Of a stretch of DNA of 64,000 nt, positions 52,213 to 63,199 are shown piece after piece. The notes beneath the pieces are model-generated. The model was not told the DNA's origin. It ran no database searches and saw only the letters and a list, made by a program, of their open reading frames with translations. Source of the DNA: Rhynochetos jubatus (lineage: Eukaryota; Chordata; Aves; Eurypygiformes; Rhynochetidae); assembly GCA_027574665.1 (NCBI GenBank), contig CM050657.1, positions 23,042,700 through 23,106,699 of the forward strand, given 5' to 3'. Numbering within the stretch: the first letter of the stretch is position 1; each line of letters begins with the position of its first letter. A program made the position numbers and the translations under genes.

Positions 52213-53819
52213 CAGAGCAGCCAATTAGTTTTTATTCTGGTTTTGGCTCTAGGTTTGCCTCTGTAGCCTTTCACTAGACACCATTCCTACTAAAAGTCAG
52301 TCGTGTTTATACCACAGTTGAAAAATGCATTGGGGAGTTGCTAAGACTAATTTTAAAAAGAACTGACAAAGTAAGTTTTAATGAAGAGACTGGAGACCAG
52401 AAAGGGAACATTATTTAGATGGCTGTGGAGGAGTAAATCTACTTTTAACTCTCAAGAAGTCAAGATAACTTTGCAGCTAAGGATTAATACAAATTCTCCA
52501 ATTAATTTTCTTTCCTGTATGGGTCTGCATGAGGAGGGAAGAAACAGGAAGACCTGTAAGTAAGAGACAAACTGAAGAACACTGTAATTCTGCATTGTTA
52601 GTGGGGTATCCGTGAGAGACAAAAAATGAAAATAACTTTATCTCAGATTCAAATCAACAACCAGTGGCTCAAAATAGCTCAAAATGCATATTCTGCAAAT
52701 TGCCATAAATAAGAGTCCACATATTCCCAAGCACAACTCCTCTTGAGTGTTTCCTCTTGTTCATAGCCTGGACTACTGTAGTGCAGCTCTAGCTTTCATT
52801 AGGGTCTGCCTTGACTGAAAGCTTTCTCCCCTATTTCATGCCTGTACGTGGCTATTGACTGTCACTCCTCAAACCCTCTGCCACTTTCTGACCGTTAGCT
52901 TAAAAATATGCTTATACACACAAGCATGAGCATTTTTATTCCTTCCACGTTTGCCAACGAACGCACAGTCCAAGCAGATCTTCCCTAAAACTTTTACTTC
53001 TGAAAAGCCATCTGAGTTACCCCAGAGAGCCCCTCCAGCCTGTGACCCCAGATCTACACGAAGACTCCACCTCACTGGCCTCCGCTCTGGCCGTGCTGCC
53101 GTGCCATCGCTGCAGAGACGCGTGGACGAAGGTGGCAAACACGGAGTCGCCAGAATTCTTTTTTAATTATTTTGCCAATGACCTCTGCGTGACCTCGCAC
53201 AAGCCGCTTTCTCTCTTTTTTTACTTCCCTTCTACTCTGACTCGGGGTTTATCATCGTTAGGGAAGGGCCTGCCTGTGAACAGGCACAGCGCGTAGCGCT
53301 GCGGATCCCTCGGTTCAAAGCTGTAAGTACTGACACCGAACGACGACAAAGGGCTCACAAATTAAAGAAAGAAGATGTGCTATATAGGGTACGAGAGAGA
53401 TTTAGCATTGCCTCTTTCGGTTGATGAGATTTTTCCTCACGCTAAGGTTTAGAGCTGGAACAGCACACACCCCACACAGCTTTTACAGCTCATCTACACG
53501 CAGCACAGTACTGTATTTATTCATGCTTCTGTTTTACCCGGTTTGAGCGTATCTGTGGTAAAATAAACCCCATCCCTAGTGCAACAGTACATCTTGCTAC
53601 CGGGAGGGAGAACAGAGTAGAGGGAGGCACCGCTGACATTATTAACCTCCCGGAGCGAGCCCCAAGAAACGAGGTGTCCCCGCTACTCGTGTTTCTGCGC
53701 CCCGCTCAGCTGCGGACACAGTACCTGCCAAGTTCAACCCAAGCCCGCGGGTAACACAGCGCCTCCGCTGAGCAGCAGCCGCAGCGCCCGAAGGCAGGAG
53801 CGAACCGGCCCCGAGGAGA

Positions 53820-53836
53820 ATGGCCCCGAGGTGAGG
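53820..53836 (+). other. candidate start codon followed by splice donor
   Basis: An ATG at 53,820 has A at -3 and G at +4 (a good Kozak context). Eleven bases from the start of the codon the exon could end at 53,830, before GTGAGG. Unspliced, the frame meets TGA at once, so the ATG makes sense only if the donor is used. This could be a short first coding exon (Met-Ala-Pro and a split codon) or a chance pairing in GC-rich DNA. Confidence 0.15.
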
Positions 53837-53937
53837 CCCTCACCCGCCCTGCCGCACCCCGCGCCGCCGCCCCACCCCGTGACCGCCTGACAGGGCGAAC
53901 GCAGCTCGAACCAAGCGAAGCCAGCCGGCAGCCCGCC

Positions 53938-53975
53938 GCCCGGGGGGGCGCACAGGGACCCGCCCGGGGGGGCGC
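53938..53975 (+). repeat. exact 14-bp direct repeat with G7 runs
   Basis: GCCCGGGGGGGCGC occurs at 53,938-53,951 and again at 53,962-53,975, 24 bp apart. The copies are exact and palindrome-like at their centre. In a promoter such repeats may bind SP/KLF-type factors, but they also arise by slippage. Confidence 0.8.
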
Positions 53976-54196
53976 TGCGGCGCGGCTGCCCCGCCGCCCC
54001 TTCCCTCAGCCCCCAGGTACCCAGCAGGCGCCTCCCCGAGCCCAGCCGGGCCGCCCCCGTTCCCCCGCTCACGTTTCGTTCTCCGCACGGGACAGCTCCA
54101 CCGCTCCCTCTCAGGAAGGCGAGGCTACAGCGGCCGCTCCCCCCGCAGCGCTCGCGGCGAGCCCAGGGCGCAGGTCCTGAGGGGGGAAGGTGAGGT

Positions 54197-54204
54197 GGGG
54201 CGGG
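54197..54204 (+). promoter_or_regulatory. GC box (SP/KLF-type site)
   Basis: GGGGCGGG in the context GTGGGGCGGGC is the standard SP1-type motif. It lies near the right end of the CpG island, just after the donor-like site at 54,190. Confidence 0.5.
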
Positions 54205-54320
54205 CTTCCCGCCACGGCCTGAGGCGCTTCCCGCCGCTGCAGCGCCCTGCCCCGCAGGCCCTGAGGCCCTCCGCCCGCTCCCGCCGGCACCCGCGGCAGC
54301 CCTGAGCCCGGGAAGGGCGA

Positions 54321-54690
54321 GGGTCTGCTTAGTTTGGAGGAGGCTGAGGGGGGATCTTATCAGTGCTTATCAATATCGAAAGGGTGGGTGCCAGGAGGAT
54401 GAGGCCAGGCTCAGTGGTGTCCGGTGACAGGACAGTGGCCATCAACTGGAGAACAGAAGGTTCAACCTGAACATGAGGAAACCCTTGTGCCCTGTGAGGG
54501 TGACAGAGCACTGGGACAGGCTGCCCAGAGCAGGGGAGGGGGGGGGGAGGTCTCCTTCCCTGGAGCCTTTCCAAAGCCGCCTGGTCCTGTTCCTGTGTGA
54601 TCGGCTCCAGGGGATCCTGCTCTGGCAGGGAGGTTGGCCTAGATGATCTCCAGAGCTCCCTTCCAACCCCAAACACTCTGTGAATCTGTG
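54321..54690 (+). mobile_element. CR1 LINE 3' end abutting the CpG island
   Basis: About 370 bp of CR1 3' sequence: 'ggaggaggctgaggggggatc', 'tatcaatatcgaaagggtgggtg', 'agtggtgtccggtgacagg', 'acatgaggaaacccttg', 'gggacaggctgcccagag', 'gatcctgctctggcaggg', 'gatgatctccagagctccc', then an octamer-like tail ACTCTGTG AATCTGTG. It is the same subfamily as the minus-strand copy at 23.2 kb. It is 5'-truncated and non-mobile. The insertion point is the right edge of the CpG island, and a G9 run inside it (about 54,538-54,548) may be a local expansion. Minus-strand open frames of 97-115 codons across it are by-products. Confidence 0.95.
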
Positions 54691-55200
54691 AGGGGCACAG
54701 CTGCTGTGTTCCCAGCCAGCCCCAGGTGGGGCCACTCAGCAGGGATGCAGCTGCAGGTGAGGGGATGAGCCCTGGGCGCTAGGCAGCCCTGAGCCTGTCC
54801 CCTCCTTCACTCCATGAGGGTGGCACACGGGGCTGTGTGCCCCTCCACCCTCCCGACATGGACGTGGGTGCTTCACGCAGGGTGGTTTTGGGGCAGTGGA
54901 GTTGTACTTGCAGCCAGGCACCACCAAGGCCATCATCCTGCTCCTCATGAAGGGGCTGGAGAGCCCAGGGCCCTGGGCTGTGTCTGGCACCATGTCCCGG
55001 CCCCTCTCCCTTGGGGACGGCTGCCTGCAGCAACAGCCCTCGCCATGGCCTCACCTTGCACGTGTGGGCTGGGTCTGGGTTTTTGAGGGAAAGCATTCCA
55101 TTCCTGAACCCATGGGAAGTGGGCAGAAACACCCATCCTGAAACTCATGTGGTACTGGTGCCTTGAAAGGGACATGCACCTGTCCTTTGAGATGCCTTTA
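54691..55200. other. GC-rich spacer between two CR1 copies
   Basis: This stretch is GC-rich but CpG-poor compared with the island. It is open in several frames, none with a recognisable motif. It may be ordinary sequence that flanked the promoter, or an unrecognised repeat. Confidence 0.4.
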
Positions 55201-55300
55201 TCACAGAATGGTTTGGGTTGGAAGGGACCTTACAGACCATGCAGTCCCACACCCTGCCATGGGCAGGGACACCCTCCACTAGACCAGGTTGCTCACAGTG
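55201..55300 (-). mobile_element. CR1 LINE 3' tip (100 bp)
   Basis: The segment begins with 'tcacagaatggtttgggttg' and continues with 'gaagggacctta' and 'gggcagggacaccctccac', 'agaccaggttgctca', which is the reverse complement of a standard avian CR1 3' end. The match fades after about 55,295. Its end phrase resembles the copy at 12.2 kb rather than its neighbour at 54.3 kb, so the two adjacent copies arose from separate insertions in opposite orientation. Confidence 0.93.
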
Positions 55301-58300
55301 CTTCATGAAGCCATGAAAATCAAAGCACACCTTTCATGAGGTACTCCAGGGGAGAGGGAGACTCCTTGCCCTGAAGTCTCCTCGGTCCCATGTGAGGGAA
55401 AAGTTACCTGCTCTGGTTTATTTTGGTTTTTAATGTTAAATGTGTTTTTCCTCTTTTGCTGTGTTCTCTCTTAATTTCTCCAGTGTTTGCTGTTCTGTTG
55501 GCTCTTGTGTACACGCGTTTCCCTTGAACTGCTTCTCCATGGCGGTAGTATTGTGTTTAGCAGCTACGAGAGGTCCGGCTTTGCAAGGAAATTTCCATGT
55601 AAGGTCCAAGACGGGCACCTGTGCGTCAGGGACAGGCAACCCTTTTGGAGGGTGGGACAAAGCCGGTTTCCTAAGCTGTATTTGATCCCCAAACTGTCCT
55701 TAAAACCAACCTTTTTCTTCTCCAGTTGACAGTCGCTCAGATGAGTACCACAGGGGACTCTTCCAACGTAGGCCAAACTCTCTAAGCATGTTCTTTATAC
55801 AGAGCAGCCTCAAACTGTAAAGCATCAATAGCATCGCTACACCTGCTCTATTTAAGTTCCTTTTAATTACTCTATCGATGTTATTGTGAGATTTTGTGTG
55901 AAAAGAGCTCTGCAAGCCTAGTCCTGGAACTCACAGTTTACTAGGTATTTTTCCACTACCATTTTTAGCTCCTGTTTCCTCAGCTAACCTTCCCTTCCCC
56001 TGCATTTGTTCTTCACTTTGTTCAGTCCTTTTGCCATTGCTCGCTGTCTCGGATATCTTCTCTTTCTCTCTGTTCGTATTCCCCTATCTGCTTCTCTCAG
56101 AAGAAAGAAAATGCCACATGATGCAACTGTCCAATAAGTTACTTCCAAATAAATTATTTCATTCCTACGTGGGAATAAATCAACTCAAGAGTTGCTGGGG
56201 TTTTTGACCTCTTTGACAGGGGTTATCTCTGTCTTTTGGTAGCAAACGAGAAGGTTTATTGCTGAAGGAGCAAAAGATAAACCAATAATATTTAGTTTTC
56301 ATGTTGCCAATGACTGTTCATTAGTGCATCTGGAGAAAGATGAGGAGCAAGATTAAAGGGTTTTGTGTACATGCGTCTGCCTTACTACGGAAGTGAGCCT
56401 GGTCCAGCTATCTGGCATCACAATAACCTCCAGTATAAACTGCTTGAATTACATATCGAAGTCTAATGTGACACTTGCACATCGTAGGGCTGCTTACAAA
56501 GGGAAATGTCTGAGGGAAGCCAGTGGGAGAGGAAGAGGAGCCGAAAGACTCTAAGGAAGGTTAAACCTCACTAAAGAAAACCTGATAAAATAAATCCCCC
56601 CATCTTCTCCCCTGCTGCATGCACAGATGTTTGCCAACCCCAGTGGAACATGACAGAATACAAAGGAATTTCTTCCAGAGGATATCTTCAAAGGATGTGC
56701 ACAGATGTATTTTTAAATAAATTGGGTGGGTATTGAATTCACATCATTATACTATATCTACTGCTCATTTCTTCCTTAGTGGATGACTCTTGGGAATCCT
56801 TCTCTCATTAGGTCCCAGACAGGAAAAAACCCGCTTATTCATTAACTGCAGGACTGTGTAATCTGTTTTTTTCATTGATCAATTAGTCATCATCCACAAA
56901 GGCCATAAGCTCCAACAGGCACCACTTTTCAGTTTTGTGTGGATAGGCTCTCTGGCGAAAGCACAGTCATTTTCAAGTGTTCTTTATACAATCCAACAGG
57001 GGTTAAAGAAAAACTTCAGCCTCCACCTCAGCTGATGCGTTAAGTGCACTCTCAACGCCCTCTGAGTGGAAAAATAAGGCTGTTCCTCTGTATAAATTGT
57101 ACTGCAATGAAGCTAAGAAGGAAAACACAGAACCAAACCTGATACTGGGTAGTCTAAAGTGAAAATATTTACCCTTCAGTAACACAGACAAAGAATTCGA
57201 TTCGTATTTTTCTGAGTATCGTGAATTTTCCTGACAGGTTGTGAATTTTCTTTCCTGTGTAATAATATAAGGTGGCAATAACAGGAGTGGAACCTGAGAA
57301 TCTTTGCACTGTGCCTCTTCTTTGGTGTCAGAGTACAACCTCCATTCTGCTCCATGAATGACCTTTTACAACTTGCTGCTTAGTTTACTCACTCCAAACC
57401 TGTGGGTTTTTTTCTCTCTATCCAGGACAAACAAACAAATGAATAAAGATGACTGTGCAGTTGGATTGCTTTCTTCTATTATTATGATCTGCTCTTTTTT
57501 CTCATTTTTCCCCCCCTTCTACTCCCCTCTTCCAAGACAGCTAAAAAGCCTAAGACCAGGGCAAAAAATGTGTGGAGTTTCGTGCCGATAAATTTAAGCG
57601 AGAGCTCGAAACTGGTGGAAAACCCCCACCTCTTTCATTCTGTTGCTTAGTGGCAATGAATATTTCACCTGCCTTACACTTGCTGTGCGTACACACCAGG
57701 ACCCTGCTTAAGAGCCCGGATGAAGACTGCTATCAAAAGTGGGTACTGCTCTCCCTCCTGAGGGACTGTTCATTTCCAGCCCTCCCGTTGGGAAGGAAAA
57801 GAAAAGGCAGAGCAGATCCCAGCGTTCAAAGACAGGTGCTAAATATTGATAAGAGACAGGAGGGAAACTCCTCTTAGTAGAGAACTGAAAAAAAGATGTA
57901 GAGTGATTATCTTAATGAGAGGCTATTATAAAGATATAATGATTAGTAAATAGCGTGCAGAAGGTTAATGAGTATCTGCTGTTATTCTAACTCTGAATAC
58001 AAGAGTAAATAAAATTGCTTTCTGGAAGACAGCTCATACCTCGAAGCGTGACTCAAAACAGCTAGGTAGTTCAGTACGGTGAGTGGAAATGTAACCACCA
58101 GAGGTATCGCAGCCAGGGTGGGGTCTCGCAGTGGTGCAGGGAAAAGTTCTCAGCTCTGAATGGAACGCGCGCTGCACGGGGTGGTACAAGGGTGTGTATT
58201 TATTTGGGGGACACCGGATCCATTGTCAGCAAATTCAGAGCATAAAGTTAAATCCTGGCGCTGGATGAATTGTACCCAATGCATGACTGATCCCATTGTT

Positions 58301-58352
58301 CTCCTTCACAGGTTTGGGTTTTTTTTGTACTTTCCTCATATTCTCCATCTTT

Positions 58353-58374
58353 CCTATTTCCTTTAGGAAATAGG
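58353..58374. repeat. perfect 9-bp hairpin, 4-bp loop
   Basis: CCTATTTCC and GGAAATAGG are exact reverse complements around TTTA. It is AT-rich and isolated. Confidence 0.85.
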
Positions 58375-58471
58375 TTATTGTACACTGAGGTAGGCCACCA
58401 GGCCACTCAGGAATTGTAATGCTTAACTCTTCTCTCATGGGAAAAGCTGAACACTCCCAGTAATGATGCTT

Positions 58472-58485
58472 CCCCCCCCCCCCCC
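58472..58485 (+). repeat. poly-C tract (C14)
   Basis: Fourteen uninterrupted C, rare in vertebrate DNA outside recent expansions. The complementary G14 can form quadruplex structures and is prone to length error in sequencing, so the exact length should not be trusted. Confidence 0.9.
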
Positions 58486-60286
58486 ATCTCTTTCATTATG
58501 ATTCCTTCCATTTACTGATTTGCCTTCTTTCTAAACTTTATGCTTATTGATTTTTGAAGATAACCATTAAAGACATGGACTCGTTTCCACCCACCATGAA
58601 GTCGTTGGGGCGTTCTCAAAAGAACATTTGCCCAAGTAATGAAGACTGACAGTTCACTGACCTTTGCTCATGTGACAACACAAAGTACGGTCTTATACAA
58701 TTAATGAAGTGAAACACCTTAGAGTCATTTATTGAATCACTGCCTTGCTTTGTTCTCAATAAGCGATGAATTGTATCTCTTATATCTAACCCAGAGTCTG
58801 TAACTTAGCCACGATTAACTTTTCTGCAGCCTCGTGGCCCCGTCCGGCTCCGCCAGAACTGCTGGCAGAAATATTCATTACTTTTCCTTAGCGTAAGCCC
58901 TGGGTATGCTGGGGACTCCAAGCTTAGGTGTCCACAGAGGAGCGTCCATTGTAGCCGGTATGAAATGTTCCACAGCGGTTTGCTCTTTCAGCTGCTTAAA
59001 TCATGGCAATTTTCAGGAGAGCAAACCACAACATGGCACCAGTGAGCACTACTGTCCCGTCTTGCACTCTGCAAGAATCCACAGCCCTCTACTGTCCGAG
59101 GAGCAAGAGCTGTGACCAGAAATGTATACCAAGGAACTGCCCCAGCAATGGGGACTGAGGTGTGCCCTAAGCTCTTTCGCTGCGACAGGTCCCGATTTTT
59201 GTAGTGTCAATGAAATACGTTCTTCCCTTCTGACTTTGTTGTGTGACCCTATCCCTTTGGAATCTGCCGGGTGCACCAGCTTTTCTCATAAAAACCTGAA
59301 GAAACTTGCGGATACATACAGGTTTTTCTGCACAACTATGTGTCGAAATACGGAGAGAAATGGATAATAGTGCAAGAGTCCAGCTGCACTGATGTGTCCA
59401 CTTGCGAGAGAAGCCTCATTTGTGGGGCGCAGCTGAGCACGGAGTAATAGGAGGGCTTGAGACGGCTCCTGGCTGCGAGCGTGAAAGAAAGGCAAAGGGA
59501 GAACGACCCTGTAGCTGTGCCCTGCGTCATCCTGGGCCACCTCACTCCAGTCCAGTAAAATCATTTGGGGGATCTGGTTTGGATGTAGTTGCTTACTGGG
59601 ACTTTGATTTTTCAGTCCATACAGGTTTAAATCTTGCTGATGTTGCACGCGCTGCTACATCTTTCTGTCCGAAGGAAGCACATTCCTAGGTTCTGCTTTG
59701 CCCAAGGATGAGTGGTCGGGAGTTAGCAGGCAGCATCAAACAGGAGGAATCAGCTTCCCATTAGTTCATTTTGCTCGGTACAAATATCAGTCTTGTGCTT
59801 TTGACTGTTTGTTCAGACAAAATAAGCTGCTACTCTTAGTTACTAGCGTATCTCTGGGTATGAACACGATCTTGTGAGTTACATCAAAAAGTCAGTATTG
59901 ACCAGTGCATTTACTCTGAGAATTCCTGTTCTGCCCATAAGAAAAGGTCAGGGTAGTTACCACTGCGTAGTAAGTTAGCACACGCTGATCTTCTTAATTT
60001 GTGTTGATTTCCTTTTCAGATTTCACCCGTGGTAAATATAATTTCTTCATTGCAAGGAGAAAAAAACGAAGGCTCTGGGAGGTTAATGAACTTGTTTGTT
60101 CACACTGTTCTAACAGATTACATGCCAGAGTAGGAGCCAAAAACATGAGTTCTGATTGTGGTTCTGTCATGCACTTGCAACGTGAGAGTACTGTTCCCTG
60201 AGGTTCATTTTCCCAGACAGACAATGAACTATGGGTCTCTTCATCTGAGGTTAATTGGAGTCTCTGTACCTTTCCTTAAATTAAAG

Positions 60287-60427
60287 AAATGCCCTGAGGA
60301 AATTGATGCACTAAATGTGTCTCAAGAACTTTACATCCAATTTAAGGCAGAACTGAGAAAGGAAAGAGAAGCGATCGGTGGTGACCGCAAGCTGAATGCA
60401 TCCGAGAAGCACAGCAGTGCCTGCCAG
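60287..60427 (+). CDS. candidate internal coding exon, protein unknown
   Basis: The segment is 141 bp (47 codons), open throughout in phase 0, preceded by 'tacctttccttaaattaaag' as acceptor and followed by CAG|GTGCGC as donor. The encoded peptide is charged and helix-like (EEIDALN near the start, then ELYIQFKAELRKEREAI), with the composition of a real protein segment. CpG is locally more frequent (ATCGG, ACCGC, TCCGAG), as in exons. The frame extends upstream to about 60,158 without a stop, which weakens the boundary evidence. The acceptor has a mediocre pyrimidine tract. It lies 6 kb right of the CpG island on the strand that most of the island's donor-like sites favour. I recognise no family. 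Confidence 0.25.
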
Positions 60428-60559
60428 GTGCGCGGGTAACGTGGATGCTTTCCAGGGAAAAGCAAAACCACTGCCACTCAGCAGTTTCTAATTCCTGAAG
60501 GATCTGAGGAAATCCACATTTTAGACCCAACAGGACTCGGATACTTTCCAGTTCTGCAG

Positions 60560-60802
60560 ACCGAGTTACTCTGTAATGAAAAATATTGATTTTGCCGCTA
60601 GAAAAGTCTGCTCACTTCTGGCTGAGAAAACAGAGGGCAGACACCGTAACCGTTTGTGCAGTACAATAAAGGGAGTCCTGCTGCCCCAGCACCTGCCTGA
60701 TGATGGGTCAAATCAAAAAGGCTGCTCTTTGAGAGGATTCCTCCGAAACGGCAGGGTTGCTTCAGGCCTAATTCATCCCTTTTTGCTCCTGGGTGGAGAG
60801 AG
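60560..60802 (+). CDS. candidate exon with strong splice donor, protein unknown
   Basis: This is 243 bp bounded by an acceptor-like 'actttccagttctgcag' and a near-perfect donor (GAGAG|GTAAGTAT at 60,803). One frame is open across its whole length and contains an in-frame ATG at 60,576. It enters in phase 1 and would leave in phase 2. The candidate at 60,287-60,427 ends in phase 0, so the two could not be joined directly in these frames; they may belong to different isoforms, or one may be false. The peptide is basic, without known motifs. It may instead be an exon of a non-coding RNA. The donor is the best single splice signal I found. Confidence 0.27.
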
Positions 60803-63189
60803 GTAAGTATGAACTTCTCTACCTTCCTTCATGCCCTCTGGGCTACCTGGGAAGCATCCGTGATGCCTGTATGTACCTTGGAAAAGAGAATGGCACCGTG
60901 CTGCGGGACTCACTGCGAACCCTGGGGGAAAACGTGGGTCCCCATGGCTGAGAGGCACACTGCACCCTTCCCCTGGGGATAGGAGAGAATAATGCCTGTG
61001 GAATGACGGGAGGCAACCACGTAACGAATGGGCTTGCTGTCTTCTCCATGGAGGGTTTCACGTTCTGTGTGTTGCCTTAGGCCAGTGACTGGGGAGCCAA
61101 ATGTCCCCAGGGACATACCGAGTAGCTGCTGCGAGTGACGAGGGCTCGCACAGCTGGTGTGTTCTCCTCCCGCTTGCTCTGGCAAATTCCTTTCATCCAT
61201 ATGTTGTTTTCTTGAAAACACGCAAATGGGAAAGTAGTAATCTGTGGTTGTAGGATACAAACCTGTAGGTGTAGGACATGGGTTTCTGTTGCTTTTGGAA
61301 GCCTGTCTTTGTTCTAAAGTTAACCCTGAATCTCCGTGAGGACAGCATAATCACAAACAAAACCTGTCTTTTTCTTATACAAACAGGAGCATTTTCAGTT
61401 TGCTCTTTTAGGATGGTGGTAGTTAACGCTGGGTTCGTGAGTTAATAATTATTTCACGAGCGTTCTTTCCAAAATAAGGCTGTTTATTTTCAGATGCAAA
61501 GCTGAAGCGTAGGAAGACTGAAGTCACGCTGCCTCTCAATATCGTGAGGGAAGCCATCACTCGGCTAAGTCAGTGGTTGTATTTGGAGCTGCACCATACT
61601 GGAACCCTGGGACAAGCTAGGCTAAATCCAGTCTTTTTTCCAGGGTTTGGGTATGACAAATTCTAGCCACGTTTCAGAGCCAAACTGATCTAAAACAAAT
61701 AAACCCCACGAGGAAAAATTTGGATTTCTGATGGGAGAAGCATCAAATAGATCCTATACAGTGGCAACCACTTCTGTCGCTAGGCTAGCAGAAGGGCTAG
61801 TTACTCAGTGCAATTAACGATCTTAATCAAAGATACGAACTCCAGCACCACTATTAAGGAACATCCTTGAGGCATCTCATCAGATCTGACGTATTCTATG
61901 TATTTTGGGAAAATAAATACTGAATCAGGTGAGAGGCAAAGCCTTTAAATAACCCTACAAATTTGAACCGTCAAAGAAGCCCTTCTAAAAACATCTTTGG
62001 GAAAAGAAACAAGATCCTTTGAAGTGGAGGCAGGTTGGATTTCAGAATGAAGCAGCTTCACAGATTTAGACACCTGCTTAATTAGAGGATGAATGTGAAA
62101 TCCTTAAACTTAAAAGGCTTTTATGAGGCAGCACTTCAGAGAACAAGCATTCCTCTAGCGTCGTCAGAGAAGAGCTGTTGGCTATTATCTTTGGAGTAGG
62201 GTCAAACCCGAGTATATTAGCAAAAAGCCCTCTCCATAGACGGTGAGATGAGCTGTATGTAATTCCCGGACCTCAAATAGGAAGTATTTTGAGAGAATCA
62301 GGGAAAGCTAGAACCATGGATGCTTTTTTATGAGGGAATACGCAAATCATCATGCAATCAGAAAACAAAATTAGTAAGAAAAAACTAGGTTAGCAGTCTT
62401 TTAAACACAATAAAGGAACATTTTGTTCACGATACTACTGTGGTTCACTAGTCTGTCCTAGAGTTTTCATTCAACCACATGGCTGAATGAAAGCGCCTAC
62501 AAGAGGAGCTTCTAAATAATACCAAAACAGGAAATAAAAGAGATAAAACATCTTAATGTCTTTCCCACCAACTTCTAAGCAGGCAAAAAGCAGCTGTTTT
62601 GACAGAGAAGAGAAGCTCATGAAAAACAGCTTTAACAAATGCTTATAAGAGCAATGATCTCTGCTGTGTCACTTTAGGAAATGGTAGAGAGACAACCACA
62701 ATAATTGGCATCTGACAGAAAAAATACCAGATTAGGGTTTTTTCCCTGCAACAGAAAAGAAATGACAAAGTTCATAAGTGACAAGTGATGAAAACACTAA
62801 GCTAACAGCAGGGAGTTCCCTTTTCCGAGTACACTGGTCTATATGAAGACAGAAAAGTAACGTGATCCTAATCAAAGGCAAGGGCAAGGCTTGTAATAGG
62901 GCACGGTTATAGCAAGCCCTCCGTCAATGGAGAACTCGGATCCGATTGTTTTTGCAGGAAGGGAAGTCTGATGAAGAAAGTCCTACCCGTTGTGTGGAGG
63001 TGTGCTGGCATTTACCCAGGAGACTCCTGCAAGTATTGTGTCTCTTCAATCATATTAAGAGCTCCCAGAAGAGCCGGTAGGCACCTTTACATCTCACTGT
63101 GCTTATTGCAAGAAAGAAAAGAGAGCAAGAAAGTATTTACATGCTGAAGAAACAGACCTTTCTTTGTCAGACTATGGCCAAAACATTCT
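60803..63189. other. non-coding DNA, possible convergent intergenic region
   Basis: No repeat or coding segment is recognised. If the plus-strand candidate exons and the minus-strand terminal exon are real, two transcription units converge here. Confidence 0.4.
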
Positions 63190-63199
63190 GAGTTCCTCC

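Larger units (their letters stand above)
42162..53589. other. unique non-coding DNA; CpG rises towards the right end
   Basis: I recognise no gene or interspersed repeat for about 11 kb. Open frames of 125-145 codons (42.3, 43.2 and 45.4 kb) show no motif. The interval 48,900-49,200 is GC-rich without a clear cause. From about 52,930 CpG becomes more frequent, which is the left shore of the CpG island at 53.6 kb. Confidence 0.5.
53590..54320. promoter_or_regulatory. CpG island, likely promoter
   Basis: Counting by eye gives roughly five to ten CpG per 60 bases across most of 53,750-54,300, in a window where most lines have none or one. GC content is very high, with runs of seven G. This is the normal appearance of an unmethylated vertebrate promoter and first-exon region. 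A GC box lies at 54,197-54,204. Plus-strand splice-donor-like sites occur at 53,831 (GAG|GTGAGG), 54,017 (CAG|GTACCC) and 54,190 (AAG|GTGAGG). A minus-strand donor-like site (CAG|GTACTG) lies at about 53,724. Direction is therefore undecided; three plus-strand donors and candidate plus exons at 60 kb favour rightward transcription, and bidirectional use is possible. I see no TATA box. The gene is not identified. Confidence 0.85.
55301..60286. other. non-coding or intronic DNA; CpG slightly raised after 58.8 kb
   Basis: I recognise no repeat or gene. If the island at 54 kb drives a rightward transcript this would be its first intron. Between about 58,800 and 60,200 CpG is a little more frequent than in the left part of the window. 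At 60,010-60,019 a strong acceptor-like tract ('gatttccttttcag') occurs, but no good exon follows it. Confidence 0.45.

Noticed and set aside
53734-54088. Minus-strand open frames of 112 and 82 codons in the CpG island
   Set aside because: Glycine-, arginine- and proline-rich readings appear in all frames of GC-rich DNA because stops are rare. No motif and no clear splice continuation support them.
54329-54735. Minus-strand open frames of 97-115 codons
   Set aside because: They are antisense readings of a CR1 copy.
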